Assembly: GCF_001544695.2 (NCBI RefSeq) | Contig: NZ_FCOM02000037.1 | Coordinates: forward strand, 17,323 to 81,322 | Reading direction: 5' to 3' | From: Caballeronia arvi | Lineage (GTDB): Bacteria > Pseudomonadota > Gammaproteobacteria > Burkholderiales > Burkholderiaceae | DNA: 64,000 nt | Part shown: positions 31,474 to 40,211 of the stretch, piece by piece | Layout of the letters: every line of letters begins with the position of its first letter | Position numbering within the stretch: the stretch's first letter is position 1 | Notes under the pieces: generated by a model | What the model was told of the DNA's origin: nothing | Databases searched by the model: none | Seen by the model: only the letters and a program-made list of their open reading frames with translations | Program-made: the position numbers and the translations under genes

Positions 31474-32808
31474 TCAGACGTGCAGCAGAAGATGCTTGCG
31501 TTCCCACGAGCTGATCACGCGGAAGAACGCTTCGTATTCGGTTTCCTTGAGCGCGAGATATGCGCGCACGAACTTCTCGCCGAACATCTCGGCAAGCGGT
31601 TCGCACGCGCCCATCAGCGCGAGGCCTTCATCGAGATTGCGCGGCAGTTGATACGGCTGGCGATAGCCGTCGCTCGCCAGCGGCTCGGTCGGTTCGAGAT
31701 GCTGCGTCATGCCGAGATAGCCGGCGGCCAGTGTCGCTGCGATCGCGAGATACGGATTGCAGTCGACGCCCGGTATGCGGTTCTCGATGCGCCGTGCCTG
31801 CGGCGACGCATGCGGCACGCGAAAGCCGACGGTGCGATTGTCATAGCCCCACTGCACGTTGATCGGCGCGGCCATGAAGCGCGATAACCTTCGATACGAA
31901 TTGATATACGGCGCGAAGATCGGCATGAGCGCGGGCGTGTATTTCTGCAGGCCCGCGATATAGCTATAGAAAAGGCTGGTCGGTTCGCCATCGCGATTGG
32001 TGAAGAGATTGCGGCCCGTCTCTTCATCGACGATGCTCTGATGCACGTGCATCGCGGAGCCCGGTTCGTTCTCCATCGGCTTCGCCATGAAGGTCGCGTA
32101 CATCTTGTGACGCAGCGCCGCTTCACGCACGGTGCGCTTGAAAAGAAACACGCGATCCGCGAGATTGAGCGCATCGCCGTGCATGAAGTTGATCTCCATC
32201 TGCGCCGCGCCGACTTCGTGAATCAGCGTATCGACTTCGAGCTCCTGCACCTCGCAGTATTCATAGATATCTTCGAAGAGCGGATCGAACTCGTTGACCG
32301 CATCGATCGAATAGGCCTGGCGGCCCGTCTCCGCGCGCCCCGTTCTGCCTACGGGCGGCTGCAAGGGCAAATCCGGATCGCGATTCACGTCGACCAGAAA
32401 GAACTCCAGTTCGGGCGCGACCACAGGCCGCCAGCCCTTCGCCGTGTATTTCTGAAGCACTTCGCGCAGCACGCGGCGCGGCGAAATCGCGACGGGCGTG
32501 CCATCGAAGTGCACGCAATCATGGATGACCTGCGCGGTCGGATCGGTGGCCCATGGAATCAGGCGGATCGTCGCGGGATCGGGCACGCAGATCATGTCGG
32601 GATCGGTGACGCCGGTGAAGCTGCCGTCGTGGGGATAGTCGCCCGTGACGGTCTGAATCATCACGGCTTGCGGCAGGCGCATCGATTCGCCCGACTCGAA
32701 CTTGCTGCGCGGAATGATCTTGCCGCGCGCGGTGCCGGCCATGTCGGGAATGATCGCTTCAATCTCGGTGATGCGATGTTTTCGCAGGAATTCGTCGATG
32801 CGTTCCAT
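31474..32808 (-). CDS. Gamma-glutamylpolyamine synthetase-like (glutamine synthetase family)
   Basis: A 444-residue member of the glutamine synthetase superfamily, of the shorter PuuA/SpuI type. Landmarks are PELEFFLVD and INFMHGDALNLAD, MHVHQSI (metal and ATP region) and NRIPGVDCNPYLAIAATLAAGYLG. The Tyr adenylylation loop of true GlnA is not evident. These enzymes ATP-dependently couple glutamate to putrescine or other amines, starting polyamine breakdown. The next gene, a transaminase, follows after 17 bases. PuuB, PuuC and PuuD homologues are absent from the window. Confidence 0.85.
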   Translation of the reverse strand: MERIDEFLRKHRITEIEAIIPDMAGTARGKIIPRSKFESGESMRLPQAVMIQTVTGDYPHDGSFTGVTDPDMICVPDPATIRLIPWATDPTAQVIHDCVHFDGTPVAISPRRVLREVLQKYTAKGWRPVVAPELEFFLVDVNRDPDLPLQPPVGRTGRAETGRQAYSIDAVNEFDPLFEDIYEYCEVQELEVDTLIHEVGAAQMEINFMHGDALNLADRVFLFKRTVREAALRHKMYATFMAKPMENEPGSAMHVHQSIVDEETGRNLFTNRDGEPTSLFYSYIAGLQKYTPALMPIFAPYINSYRRLSRFMAAPINVQWGYDNRTVGFRVPHASPQARRIENRIPGVDCNPYLAIAATLAAGYLGMTQHLEPTEPLASDGYRQPYQLPRNLDEGLALMGACEPLAEMFGEKFVRAYLALKETEYEAFFRVISSWERKHLLLHV

Positions 32809-33327
32809 TTTCGTTCTCGTGGTTCGAACAGGCGCACGCTTCCACGGCCTTCGCGATGGATCGCAAAAGCGCACGCATTTACGCGTGACGATGCACGCGC
32901 GGGATCAGTCAGTCAGCGAAGAAAAATGGAAGAGGCGCTACGGCAGCAGCGAAGCCGCGCCGACGCAATCCACGGCGATGAACGCACGCGCGGACAGGAC
33001 GTTGCGACGCCGCACCGAGCGGCGGGAGAGGACGGTCAGAACCGAAAGGAAGCGGCGATCGGGAGTCTTGCCGCAGCGATCGGCGCAGGAGCGGCGTAGG
33101 CTCCGACGTGCCAGAGGGCTTTGGACTTTCACGATAACACTCGTTTGGCGAGTTGATTTGCAGGGCAACAGCGCACCATTGCCCTTCGACGAGCATATAC
33201 GGAACATAAACGCCGTCAATACGGTTTTTCCATGCCGCTCGCGCGCGGCTATTTTGTCGCGCAAGAAGCCCGTTGCCCGATTCATCGATAATGTCGGCTC
33301 TCTCAGCCGAAACAGCCATAGAGCCCG
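32809..33327. other. Intergenic region between polyamine and Liv transporter operons
   Basis: These 519 bases separate divergent operons and should carry both promoters. I see no gene. A small hairpin GCCGC-N6-GCGGC followed by TATTTT lies at 33234-33254, and GGCT-CTCTC-AGCC near 33297-33309 is just upstream of the permease start. No convincing promoter hexamers were found. Confidence 0.4.
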
Positions 33328-35208
33328 ATGCTCTCCAACCTGCTCGTCCAACTCGTCAACGGCCTCGCCGATGCCTGTGCGCTCTTTCTCGTCGCCTCCG
33401 GGCTGTCGCTGATCTTCGGCGTCACGCGCATCGTCAACTTCGCGCATGGCTCGCTCTATATGCTCGGCGTGTATGTCGCGTATAGCCTCACCAGCCGTTT
33501 CGGCGATGGCGTCGCGGGCTTCTGGGCGTCGATCGTCGGGGCGGCGCTCGTCGTCGGCGTGCTCGGCGCGGCGATCGAAGTCAGCGTACTGAGGCGCATC
33601 TATCGCGCGCCCGAGCTGTTTCATCTGCTCGCCACGTTCGCGCTCGTGCTGATCATTCGCGATGCCGCGCTCTATGTGTGGGGACCGGAAGATCTGTTCG
33701 GCCCGCGCGCGCCGCATCTCGAAGGCGCCGTGCAACTGCTCGGTCATGCATTGCCTGCTTATGATCTTGCGCTGATCGTCATCGGTCCACTCGTGCTGCT
33801 CGCGCTCTGGTATGCGCTCACACGCACGCGCTGGGGCACGCTCGTGCGCGCGGCGAGCGCGGATCGCGAGATGCTCGGCGCGCTCGGGGTCAATCAGTCG
33901 TGGCTTTTCACCGGCGTATTCTTCGTCGGCGCATTGCTTGCGGGACTCGGTGGCGCGCTTCAGGTGCCGCGCATGTCGGCGAATCTTTCGCTCGATCTGG
34001 AGACCATCGGCAATGCGTTCGTCGTCGTTGTCGTCGGCGGCATGGGCTCGATTCCGGGTGCGTTCGTCGCGGCGTTGCTCATCGCCGAGATCAAGGCGAT
34101 GTGCATCGGCATCGGACATGTTTCGATCGGGGGCATCGACTTCTCGTTGTCGAAGTTCACGCTCGTCGCGGAATTCGTCGTGATGGCCGTCGTGCTCGTA
34201 TTGCGTCCTTGGGGACTTTTCGGCCGCCCGCAATCGATCGCGCGTTCGGCCGCGCCCGCCGATCAGCCCATGCGTGCCGCCACGCGCAACATGAAGATCG
34301 CAGCGGGCGCGCTCGTGATCGCGCTGGCGCTCGCGCCGCTTTTCGCCGATGCGTTTCCGTACATGCCCGTGCTTTTCGTCGAGATCATGATCGCGGTGCT
34401 GTTCGCCGCGAGCCTGCACTTCATCATGGGACCGGGCGGCATGCACTCGTTCGGTCACGCGGCGTACTTCGGTCTCGGCGCATACGGCGCGGCGCTCTTT
34501 CTCAAGGTCTTCGCGCTGCCGATGGAAGCCGCACTTGTACTCGGACCGCTGATCGCGGGCATCGGCGCGATCGTATTCGGCTGGTTCTGCGTGCGTTTGT
34601 CGGGCGTTTATCTCGCGATGCTCACGCTCGCGTTCGCGCAGATCGTCTGGTCGGTCGTCTTTCAATGGGATGCGGTGACGGGCGGCAGCAACGGCATCTT
34701 GGGCATCTGGCCGTCGCCGTGGCTGGCATCGCCCGTCGCGTTCTATTACCTCACGCTCGGCTTGACGGTGATCGGCGTGTGGCTTCTGCGTCGCATGCTC
34801 TTCTCGCCGCTCGGACTCGCGATGCGCGCGGGCCGCGATTCGCCGTTGCGCGCGGAAGCCATCGGCATGAACGTCGCGCGCGTGCAGTGGGCGGCCTTCG
34901 TCGTCGCGTCGCTCGTATGCGGGCTCGCGGGATCGCTCTATGCTTTCTCGAAGGGCAATATCTCGCCAGAAGTGATCAGCGTGGGCCGCTCCGTCGATGG
35001 TCTCGTGATGGTCCTGCTCGGCGGCATCCAGACGCTCGCCGGGCCGATCGTCGGCGCGAGCGTATTCACGTGGCTGCAGGATGCCGTCGCGCGTCAGACG
35101 GATTACTGGCAAGCGCTGCTCGGTGCCGCGATCCTCGTGCTCGTCATCGCTTTTCCGCAGGGCATTGCGGGCTTCGTGCGCGATCGCTTCGTCAGGGAGG
35201 CGCAATGA
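33328..35208 (+). CDS. Fused LivH-LivM branched-chain-type ABC permease
   Basis: A 626-residue membrane protein joining two permeases usually encoded apart. Residues 1-300 are LivH-like (LLVQLVNGLADACALFLVAS, RIVNFAHGSLYMLG, GGMGSIPGAFVAALLIAE). After a linker near 300-320, residues 325-626 are LivM-like (GGMHSFGHAAYFGLGAYGA, GGIQTLAGPIVGAS). Together they would form the complete heterodimer-like channel for the two ATPases that follow. Expected TM count is about 16-19. Its stop overlaps the livG start (ATGA). The substrate may be a branched-chain amino acid, amide or amine; nearby polyamine genes hint at a nitrogen compound. Confidence 0.88.
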   Translation: MLSNLLVQLVNGLADACALFLVASGLSLIFGVTRIVNFAHGSLYMLGVYVAYSLTSRFGDGVAGFWASIVGAALVVGVLGAAIEVSVLRRIYRAPELFHLLATFALVLIIRDAALYVWGPEDLFGPRAPHLEGAVQLLGHALPAYDLALIVIGPLVLLALWYALTRTRWGTLVRAASADREMLGALGVNQSWLFTGVFFVGALLAGLGGALQVPRMSANLSLDLETIGNAFVVVVVGGMGSIPGAFVAALLIAEIKAMCIGIGHVSIGGIDFSLSKFTLVAEFVVMAVVLVLRPWGLFGRPQSIARSAAPADQPMRAATRNMKIAAGALVIALALAPLFADAFPYMPVLFVEIMIAVLFAASLHFIMGPGGMHSFGHAAYFGLGAYGAALFLKVFALPMEAALVLGPLIAGIGAIVFGWFCVRLSGVYLAMLTLAFAQIVWSVVFQWDAVTGGSNGILGIWPSPWLASPVAFYYLTLGLTVIGVWLLRRMLFSPLGLAMRAGRDSPLRAEAIGMNVARVQWAAFVVASLVCGLAGSLYAFSKGNISPEVISVGRSVDGLVMVLLGGIQTLAGPIVGASVFTWLQDAVARQTDYWQALLGAAILVLVIAFPQGIAGFVRDRFVREAQ

Positions 35209-35990
35209 CGCTGCTGTCCGTCGCGCATCTCTCGAAGTCCTTCGACGGCGTGCAGGCCGTCGACGATGTGTCTTTCGATCTCGAAGCAGGGCAGTTGCTC
35301 GCGCTGATCGGCCCGAACGGCGCGGGCAAATCGACATGCTTCAACATGATCAACGGACAATTGAAACCGAACGCGGGCTCGATCCGTTTCGACGGTCACG
35401 ATATCGCAGGCATGCGTCCGCGCGATATCTGGCGTCTCGGCGTCGGCCGCACGTTCCAGATCGCTGCGACCTTCAATTCGATGACCGTGCTCGAAAACGT
35501 GCAGATGGCTTTGCTGTCGCGCGAGCGGCGCATCTACGGTCTGTTCAGGCGCGTCGCGTCATGGAAGGAAGAGGAAGCGATGGCGTTGCTCGATCTCGTC
35601 GGCATGACGGCGCATGCGCAGCGCAGTTGCGCGGTGCTCGCGTATGGCGATGTGAAGCGCGTCGAACTGGCCATCGCGCTCGCGAATGATCCCAGGCTGT
35701 TGTTGATGGACGAACCGACCGCCGGCATGGCGCCGCAGGAACGCAACGAACTCATGTCGCTCACCGCACGTCTCGCGAAGGAGCGCGGCATCGGCGTGCT
35801 GTTCACGGAACACAGCATGGACGTGGTGTTTTCGCATGCAGACAAACTGATCGTGCTCGCACGCGGCCGGCTCATCGCAGAAGGCGATGCCGAAGCGATC
35901 CGCAACGATGCGCGCGTGCGCGAGGTCTATCTCGGCACGGGCGCATCGTTCGCGCCGCGCGCGGTGCTGAACGCGGGAGCATCGTCATGA
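35205..35990 (+). CDS. livG: Branched-chain-type ABC transporter ATPase LivG
   Basis: A 261-residue ABC ATPase. Walker A GPNGAGKST is near 36-44, the Q-loop lies in VGRTFQIAATF, the signature is the LivG-type variant LAYGDVKRVELA and Walker B is LLLMDEPTAGM. H of TEHSMDVV is the switch histidine. It overlaps the permease gene upstream and the second ATPase gene downstream, both by four bases. It pairs with LivF to power the fused permease. Confidence 0.92.
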   Translation: MTLLSVAHLSKSFDGVQAVDDVSFDLEAGQLLALIGPNGAGKSTCFNMINGQLKPNAGSIRFDGHDIAGMRPRDIWRLGVGRTFQIAATFNSMTVLENVQMALLSRERRIYGLFRRVASWKEEEAMALLDLVGMTAHAQRSCAVLAYGDVKRVELAIALANDPRLLLMDEPTAGMAPQERNELMSLTARLAKERGIGVLFTEHSMDVVFSHADKLIVLARGRLIAEGDAEAIRNDARVREVYLGTGASFAPRAVLNAGASS

Positions 35991-36694
35991 CGCTCCTGAA
36001 AGTGGAAGCACTGAATGCGTTCTATGGCCGCGCGCACATCCTGTTCGATGTCGGCTTCGAAGTCGGGCGCGGCGAAGTCGTCGCGCTGATGGGCCGCAAC
36101 GGCGCGGGCAAGTCCACGACGATGAAAGCCGTGATGGGTCTGTTGCCGCGCATCTCGGGCACGGTGTCGTTCATGGGCGAGAGCATCGCGGGCATGGCGC
36201 CGTATCGCATCGCGCGAAAGGGTTTGGGTTATGTGCCCGAAGATCGCCGCGTGTTCGGCGATCTGACGGTGACGGAGAATCTCGATACAGGCCGCCAGCC
36301 GCCGCGCGATGGCGCGCCGCTGTGGACGCCCGACAAGCTCTTTCGCGTGTTTCCGAATCTCGGCGAGATGCGCGACCGTCGCGCGAGCCGTATGAGCGGC
36401 GGCGAGCAGCAAATGCTCACCGTGTCGCGCACGCTGATGGGCAATCCGCGCCTTGTGCTGCTCGACGAGCCATCGGAAGGCGTTGCGCCGGTGATTGTCG
36501 AGCAGATGGCCGATATGATTCTCGAATTGAAGCGCGAAGGCCTGTCGATCCTGCTGTCGGAGCAGAACCTGCATTTCGCGGAGCTCGTCAGCGACCGGGT
36601 CTATGTGCTTGAAAAAGGCCAGATACGCTACGAAGGCGCGATGAATGCATTCGCAAGCGACGACGCCGCGCGCCGCGAATTTCTTGGCGTGTGA
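35987..36694 (+). CDS. livF: Branched-chain-type ABC transporter ATPase LivF
   Basis: A 235-residue ABC ATPase. Walker A is GRNGAGKST, the signature is MSGGEQQML and Walker B is LVLLDEPSEGVAP, the form typical of LivF. YVPEDRRVFGDLTV is the usual Q-loop neighbourhood. It starts inside the last codons of livG (ATGA) and is followed after 39 bases by the binding-protein gene. Confidence 0.92.
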   Translation: MTLLKVEALNAFYGRAHILFDVGFEVGRGEVVALMGRNGAGKSTTMKAVMGLLPRISGTVSFMGESIAGMAPYRIARKGLGYVPEDRRVFGDLTVTENLDTGRQPPRDGAPLWTPDKLFRVFPNLGEMRDRRASRMSGGEQQMLTVSRTLMGNPRLVLLDEPSEGVAPVIVEQMADMILELKREGLSILLSEQNLHFAELVSDRVYVLEKGQIRYEGAMNAFASDDAARREFLGV

Positions 36695-36733
36695 ACGAAT
36701 CGAATCCAATCCAAACAGAAAGGACAGTACCCA

Positions 36734-37924
36734 ATGACGTCAATGCGCTTCACCGTCGCCGCCATTGCAGCGAGCATGGCTTTCACCGCGCACGCCGATA
36801 CCATCAAGATCGGCGAGATCAATAGCTATAAAGTCGTGCCCGCATTTTTGACGCCGTACAAGAACGGCTGGAATCTCGCGCTCGATGAAATCAACGCAGC
36901 AGGCGGCGTCAACGGCAACAAGCTCGAAGTCATTTCACGCGACGACAACGGCAATCCCGGCGATACCGTTCGCGTCGCGCAAGAACTCGTCGCGCGCGAG
37001 CAGGTGAAGCTGTTGTTCGGCGGCTATCTGTCGAACACGGGTCTCGCGCTCGCGGACTACGCGAAGCAGCGGCGCATCTTTTTCCTTGCGGCCGAACCGC
37101 TCACCGACAAGATCGTCTGGCAGGACGGCAACAAGTACACGTATCGGCTGCGTCCGTCGACATACATGCAGGTCGCGATGCTCGTGCCCGAAGCCGCGAA
37201 GCTGAAGAAGAAGCGCTGGGCGCTCGTCTATCCGAACTACGAGTACGGGCAATCCGCCGTCGCCACGTTCAAGCGCTTGCTGAAGGCGGCCCAACCGGAT
37301 GTCGAGTTCGTGATGGAGCAGGCCACGCCGCTCAACAATATCGATGCGGGCGCCGTCACGCAGGCGCTCGCCGATGCGAAGCCGGACGCCATCTTCAACG
37401 TGCTCTTCAGCGCGGACCTCGGCAAGTTCGTGCGCGAAGGCAATACGCGCGGCTTGTTCAAGGATCGCGCGGTCGTGTCCTTGCTGACGGGCGAGCCGGA
37501 CTATCTCGACCCGCTCGGCAAGGAAGCGCCGGTCGGCTGGATCGTGACGGGTTATCCGTGGTATTCGATCGAGACGCCCGAGAACAAGAAATTCGTCGCC
37601 GCGTATCAGGCGAAGTATCACGACTATCCGCGCCTGGGCTCGGTCGTCGGTTATTCGGCGATGATGTCGCTCGCCAACGGCCTGAAGAAAGCCGGCTCGC
37701 CCGATCCCGACAAGCTCGCCGCCGCCTTCAAGGGCTTGCAGGTCGACACGCCGTTCGGTCCGATCACGTACCGCAAGCAGGACAATCAATCGACGATGGG
37801 CGCGTATGTCGGCGTGACCGGCCAGAAGGACGGCAAGGGTGTGATGACGACGTTCCGTTATGTCGATGGCGCCAGCGTGCAGCCATCGGATGAGGAAGTG
37901 AAGAAGCTGCGTCCCGCGGATTAA
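36734..37924 (+). CDS. Periplasmic substrate-binding protein, LivK/amide-urea type
   Basis: A 396-residue type I periplasmic binding protein. The signal peptide ends at AHA (about residue 21), and the mature chain starts DTIKIGEINSYK. AAAGGA lies before the ATG. Later blocks include LALDEINAAGGVNG, LFGGYLSNTGLALADYA and WALVYPNYEYGQSAVATFK. This is the receptor of the adjacent Liv-type transporter. It belongs to the Peripla_BP_6 family, whose ligands include branched-chain amino acids, amides and aromatic acids. The ligand cannot be read here. Its end overlaps the opposing glycosylase gene by four bases. Confidence 0.9.
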   Translation: MTSMRFTVAAIAASMAFTAHADTIKIGEINSYKVVPAFLTPYKNGWNLALDEINAAGGVNGNKLEVISRDDNGNPGDTVRVAQELVAREQVKLLFGGYLSNTGLALADYAKQRRIFFLAAEPLTDKIVWQDGNKYTYRLRPSTYMQVAMLVPEAAKLKKKRWALVYPNYEYGQSAVATFKRLLKAAQPDVEFVMEQATPLNNIDAGAVTQALADAKPDAIFNVLFSADLGKFVREGNTRGLFKDRAVVSLLTGEPDYLDPLGKEAPVGWIVTGYPWYSIETPENKKFVAAYQAKYHDYPRLGSVVGYSAMMSLANGLKKAGSPDPDKLAAAFKGLQVDTPFGPITYRKQDNQSTMGAYVGVTGQKDGKGVMTTFRYVDGASVQPSDEEVKKLRPAD

Positions 37925-38493
37925 CTTTTGGGAAAGGGCTTGCTGACGAACTTCGATCCGGCGAGCCCGAAGCGCCACGGCACGTCGATCGCTTTCGTAA
38001 GGCCGATGCGCGGCCCGACCGCGATCGGAAAGTCCTGTTCCGGCGGCTCGATCTCGAACGGCGCTTCCAGCAGCGACATGCCATTTTGCTTGTGCGTGAT
38101 GCCGAGCGCCTGCGCGAGACGGCCCGGCCCCGAGCACAGGAGCTTTATCGGCTCCAGTCCGCGCCGCTCACGCATCAGATCGATACCGGCGAGCGGCTCG
38201 ATCGCTCGAATCAGCACGCCCGCGCCGTGACCGGCCTCGCGGCACACGAAATTCAGGCACCAGTGAATGCCGTACGAGCGGTACACGTACGCATGCGCGG
38301 GCGGCCCGAACATTGCTGCGTTGCGTGGTGTCGGCCCGGAAAACGTGTGCGACGCGGGATCTTCGCGATCGTATGCTTCCGTTTCGACGATGCGGCCGCC
38401 GACGCCGTCGAAGGTCACGATCGCGCCGATCAGGCGTTGCGCGACTTCGTCGGACGGTGCGTAGAAATCGATGGGTTTGGGTTTCCTGTTCAC
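37921..38493 (-). CDS. DNA-3-methyladenine glycosylase (AAG/MPG type)
   Basis: A 190-residue AAG-fold glycosylase. The catalytic motif is RIVETEAYDREDPASH (Glu in VETEAY). GPPAHAYVYRSYGIHWCLNFVC and CSGPGRLAQALGI are the other family blocks. It removes alkylated purines and hypoxanthine from DNA in base-excision repair. The length is typical. It stands alone and is divergent from the iron-permease-family gene. Confidence 0.9.
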   Translation of the reverse strand: MNRKPKPIDFYAPSDEVAQRLIGAIVTFDGVGGRIVETEAYDREDPASHTFSGPTPRNAAMFGPPAHAYVYRSYGIHWCLNFVCREAGHGAGVLIRAIEPLAGIDLMRERRGLEPIKLLCSGPGRLAQALGITHKQNGMSLLEAPFEIEPPEQDFPIAVGPRIGLTKAIDVPWRFGLAGSKFVSKPFPKS

Positions 38494-38549
38494 AGGCGGT
38501 ATTCTAGCCGCGCCGCCGCATCGGAACCCAACGATCAGGAGACGCCGAA

Positions 38550-38981
38550 ATGAACGCTTCGTGGTTTCTCAAGTTCTCGAATGCACTCGCGCAGATCGCG
38601 GGCCACGCATCGACTTTCATGATTGCGGTCGCGCTCGTGGTTGCCTGGGGCATCTCCGGTCCGCTCTTTCATTTCAGTGACACATGGCAGCTCGTCATCA
38701 ATACTTCGACGACCATCGTCACATTCCTGATGGTCTTCCTGATTCAGAACACGCAAAACCGCGATACCGCCGCGATGCAGATCAAGCTCGACGAGCTCAT
38801 CCGCGCGATCGATCAGGCGCATAACGCATTGCTCGATCTCGAAGAACTCGACGAAAAAGAACTCACGGTTTTTCGCAAGCGCTATGAAAAGCTCGCGCAG
38901 GAAGCGCGCGATAACTTTCGTTCGGCAAGCAGCGATATCGACATGCCTGCTTTCCCAAATAGGGATAAGCGCAAAGGCTAA
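38550..38981 (+). CDS. Low-affinity iron permease family protein
   Basis: A 143-residue inner-membrane protein with two transmembrane segments near 18-42 and 48-68 (FLMVFLIQNTQNRDTAAMQIK) and a charged helical C-terminal half that is probably coiled coil. The QNTQNRD(T/S)xAxxxKLDEL segment is the signature of the bacterial FET4-like family (PF04120). Despite the name, iron transport is not established for these short bacterial members. Confidence 0.82.
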   Translation: MNASWFLKFSNALAQIAGHASTFMIAVALVVAWGISGPLFHFSDTWQLVINTSTTIVTFLMVFLIQNTQNRDTAAMQIKLDELIRAIDQAHNALLDLEELDEKELTVFRKRYEKLAQEARDNFRSASSDIDMPAFPNRDKRKG

Positions 38982-39425
38982 GCTTGCATGCCGAGGCATT
39001 GATACGAGGCCCGGCATTTTTTTCTTGCAGCCTTCGCAAAGTGCGTGACAGGACGCAGCGAAGGCATGTAAGCTCGGGGTTTCGCCACGCGGCCGACAGC
39101 ATGACGCCGCCTGCCAGGCCGCTTTTCGTCGATGCGGTTCCCTGAGCACCCGCAAACGTTTTCTAAGAAATCCCTAAAGAAATCGAAAACGTTTTGCCAT
39201 GGCCGGACCGGCCAGAAAAAATCCGAAAAGAAAAATTTCACCCTCTAAAGTTTTTCGAGTTTCTGCCGCAAAGGGCGCGCGCCAGGCGTTTCTAAACCGC
39301 TAACAGAGGCCATTTCCGGCCTTTAATTCGCGAAGTTATTTCTTTCCGGAATGGCTAGGATGTGTCCTGCCCGGTAATCCTTTTGCCGGGTCCACACCTA
39401 CCTAAACACCTTGAAGGAAAGAAAA
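38982..39425 (+). promoter_or_regulatory. Regulatory leader region of the Tad pilus locus
   Basis: These 444 bases upstream of flp are AT-richer than the surroundings and hold no gene. Inverted copies of AAACGTTTTC are at 39154-39163 and 39185-39194; each contains AAACGTTT, and their centres are about 33 bp apart. A palindrome TGGCCGG-A-CCGGCCA is at 39200-39214. AGGCC/GGCCT repeats near 39308-39322 and CCCGG/CCGGG at 39370-39390 suggest a structured 5' UTR. TAGGAT (39356-39361) could be a -10 box but has no good -35. Confidence 0.45.
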
Positions 39426-39611
39426 ATGCGCAAATTGATGAAGGCATTCGTGCGCGACGAGCGCGGTGTCAGCGCGATGGAGTATGCGGTTCTCGCCGGC
39501 ATCGTCGTGCTGGCGCTGGGCGCAATGGCAGCCACGTTCAAGACCAGCATCGGCACTATGTTCTCGAACCTGTTCGATCAGGTCACCACATCGCAGAACA
39601 AGGCTCAGTAA
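39426..39611 (+). CDS. flp: Flp-type type IVb pilin
   Basis: A 61-residue prepilin. A short basic leader ends at G14 and is followed by VSAMEYAVLAGIVV, giving Glu at +5 and Tyr at +6, the Flp signature recognised by TadV. The hydrophobic helix runs to about residue 40. GAAGGA lies seven bases before the ATG, which is preferred to an ATG 15 bases upstream. It is the major subunit of the Tad pilus used in adhesion and biofilm formation. The 78-base gap to the next gene may allow excess pilin expression. Confidence 0.93.
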   Translation: MRKLMKAFVRDERGVSAMEYAVLAGIVVLALGAMAATFKTSIGTMFSNLFDQVTTSQNKAQ

Positions 39612-39689
39612 CAGACGTCCGTGCGTTACTCGGGTGTCGCCGCCTGCAGTCGCGGATCGCACCGCCCGCTCACATAACTACAGACCATC

Positions 39690-40199
39690 GTGCAGCTTCT
39701 GTCTCTTTGCATCCGTCTGATCGTGCTCTGCGTGCTGCTCTGGCTCGCGGTCATCGACGTGCGCTCCCGCCGCCTGCCGACCAAAATCGTGCTGGTCGTC
39801 GGGGCGCTCTTCTTTGCCGATGCGCTCGCACGCCGCATGCCGCTCGACGATGTCATCGTTCATCTGCTGCTCGCCATTGGCGTGTTCTTGTTCTGCGCCG
39901 TGCTGTTCGCGGCAAAGATGCTGGGCGGAGGCGATGCAAAACTCGCCTCCGTAATTTTTCTCTGGGCCGGCCTCGCCTTGTCGCTGCCCGCCTTGACTCT
40001 GATTTCCGTGATCGGGACCGTCGTGGCCCTGGTCAGTCTCGCGACGCGCACCATGAATCCCGTTCAACGCTTCATGCCATTGAGTGCGCTCGCGATGTTT
40101 TCCGGCGCGCGCGGCGTGCCTTACGGCGTCGCCCTCGCGCTCGGCGGCGGCCTCGTGATCGTGCTGCCGGCGCTTTTGCCTTTCTTTGCGATCCGATAG
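39690..40199 (+). CDS. tadV: Prepilin peptidase of the Tad pilus (CpaA/TadV)
   Basis: A 169-residue membrane aspartic protease with about five to six TM segments. Catalytic aspartates are D23 in LAVIDVRSRRLP and the Asp of GGGDAKL (about 82). It lacks the N-terminal methylase domain, as usual for TadV/CpaA. The GTG start fits the N-terminus, but a ribosome site is not evident. It cleaves the Flp, TadE and TadF leaders. Confidence 0.88.
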   Translation: MQLLSLCIRLIVLCVLLWLAVIDVRSRRLPTKIVLVVGALFFADALARRMPLDDVIVHLLLAIGVFLFCAVLFAAKMLGGGDAKLASVIFLWAGLALSLPALTLISVIGTVVALVSLATRTMNPVQRFMPLSALAMFSGARGVPYGVALALGGGLVIVLPALLPFFAIR

Positions 40200-40211
40200 G
40201 ACGGCGCGCTC

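Noticed and set aside
32938..35337. 799-codon open frame antisense to the Liv permease
   Set aside because: Composed mainly of Arg, Glu, Asp and His repeats without fold or motif; a mirror of the real permease gene.
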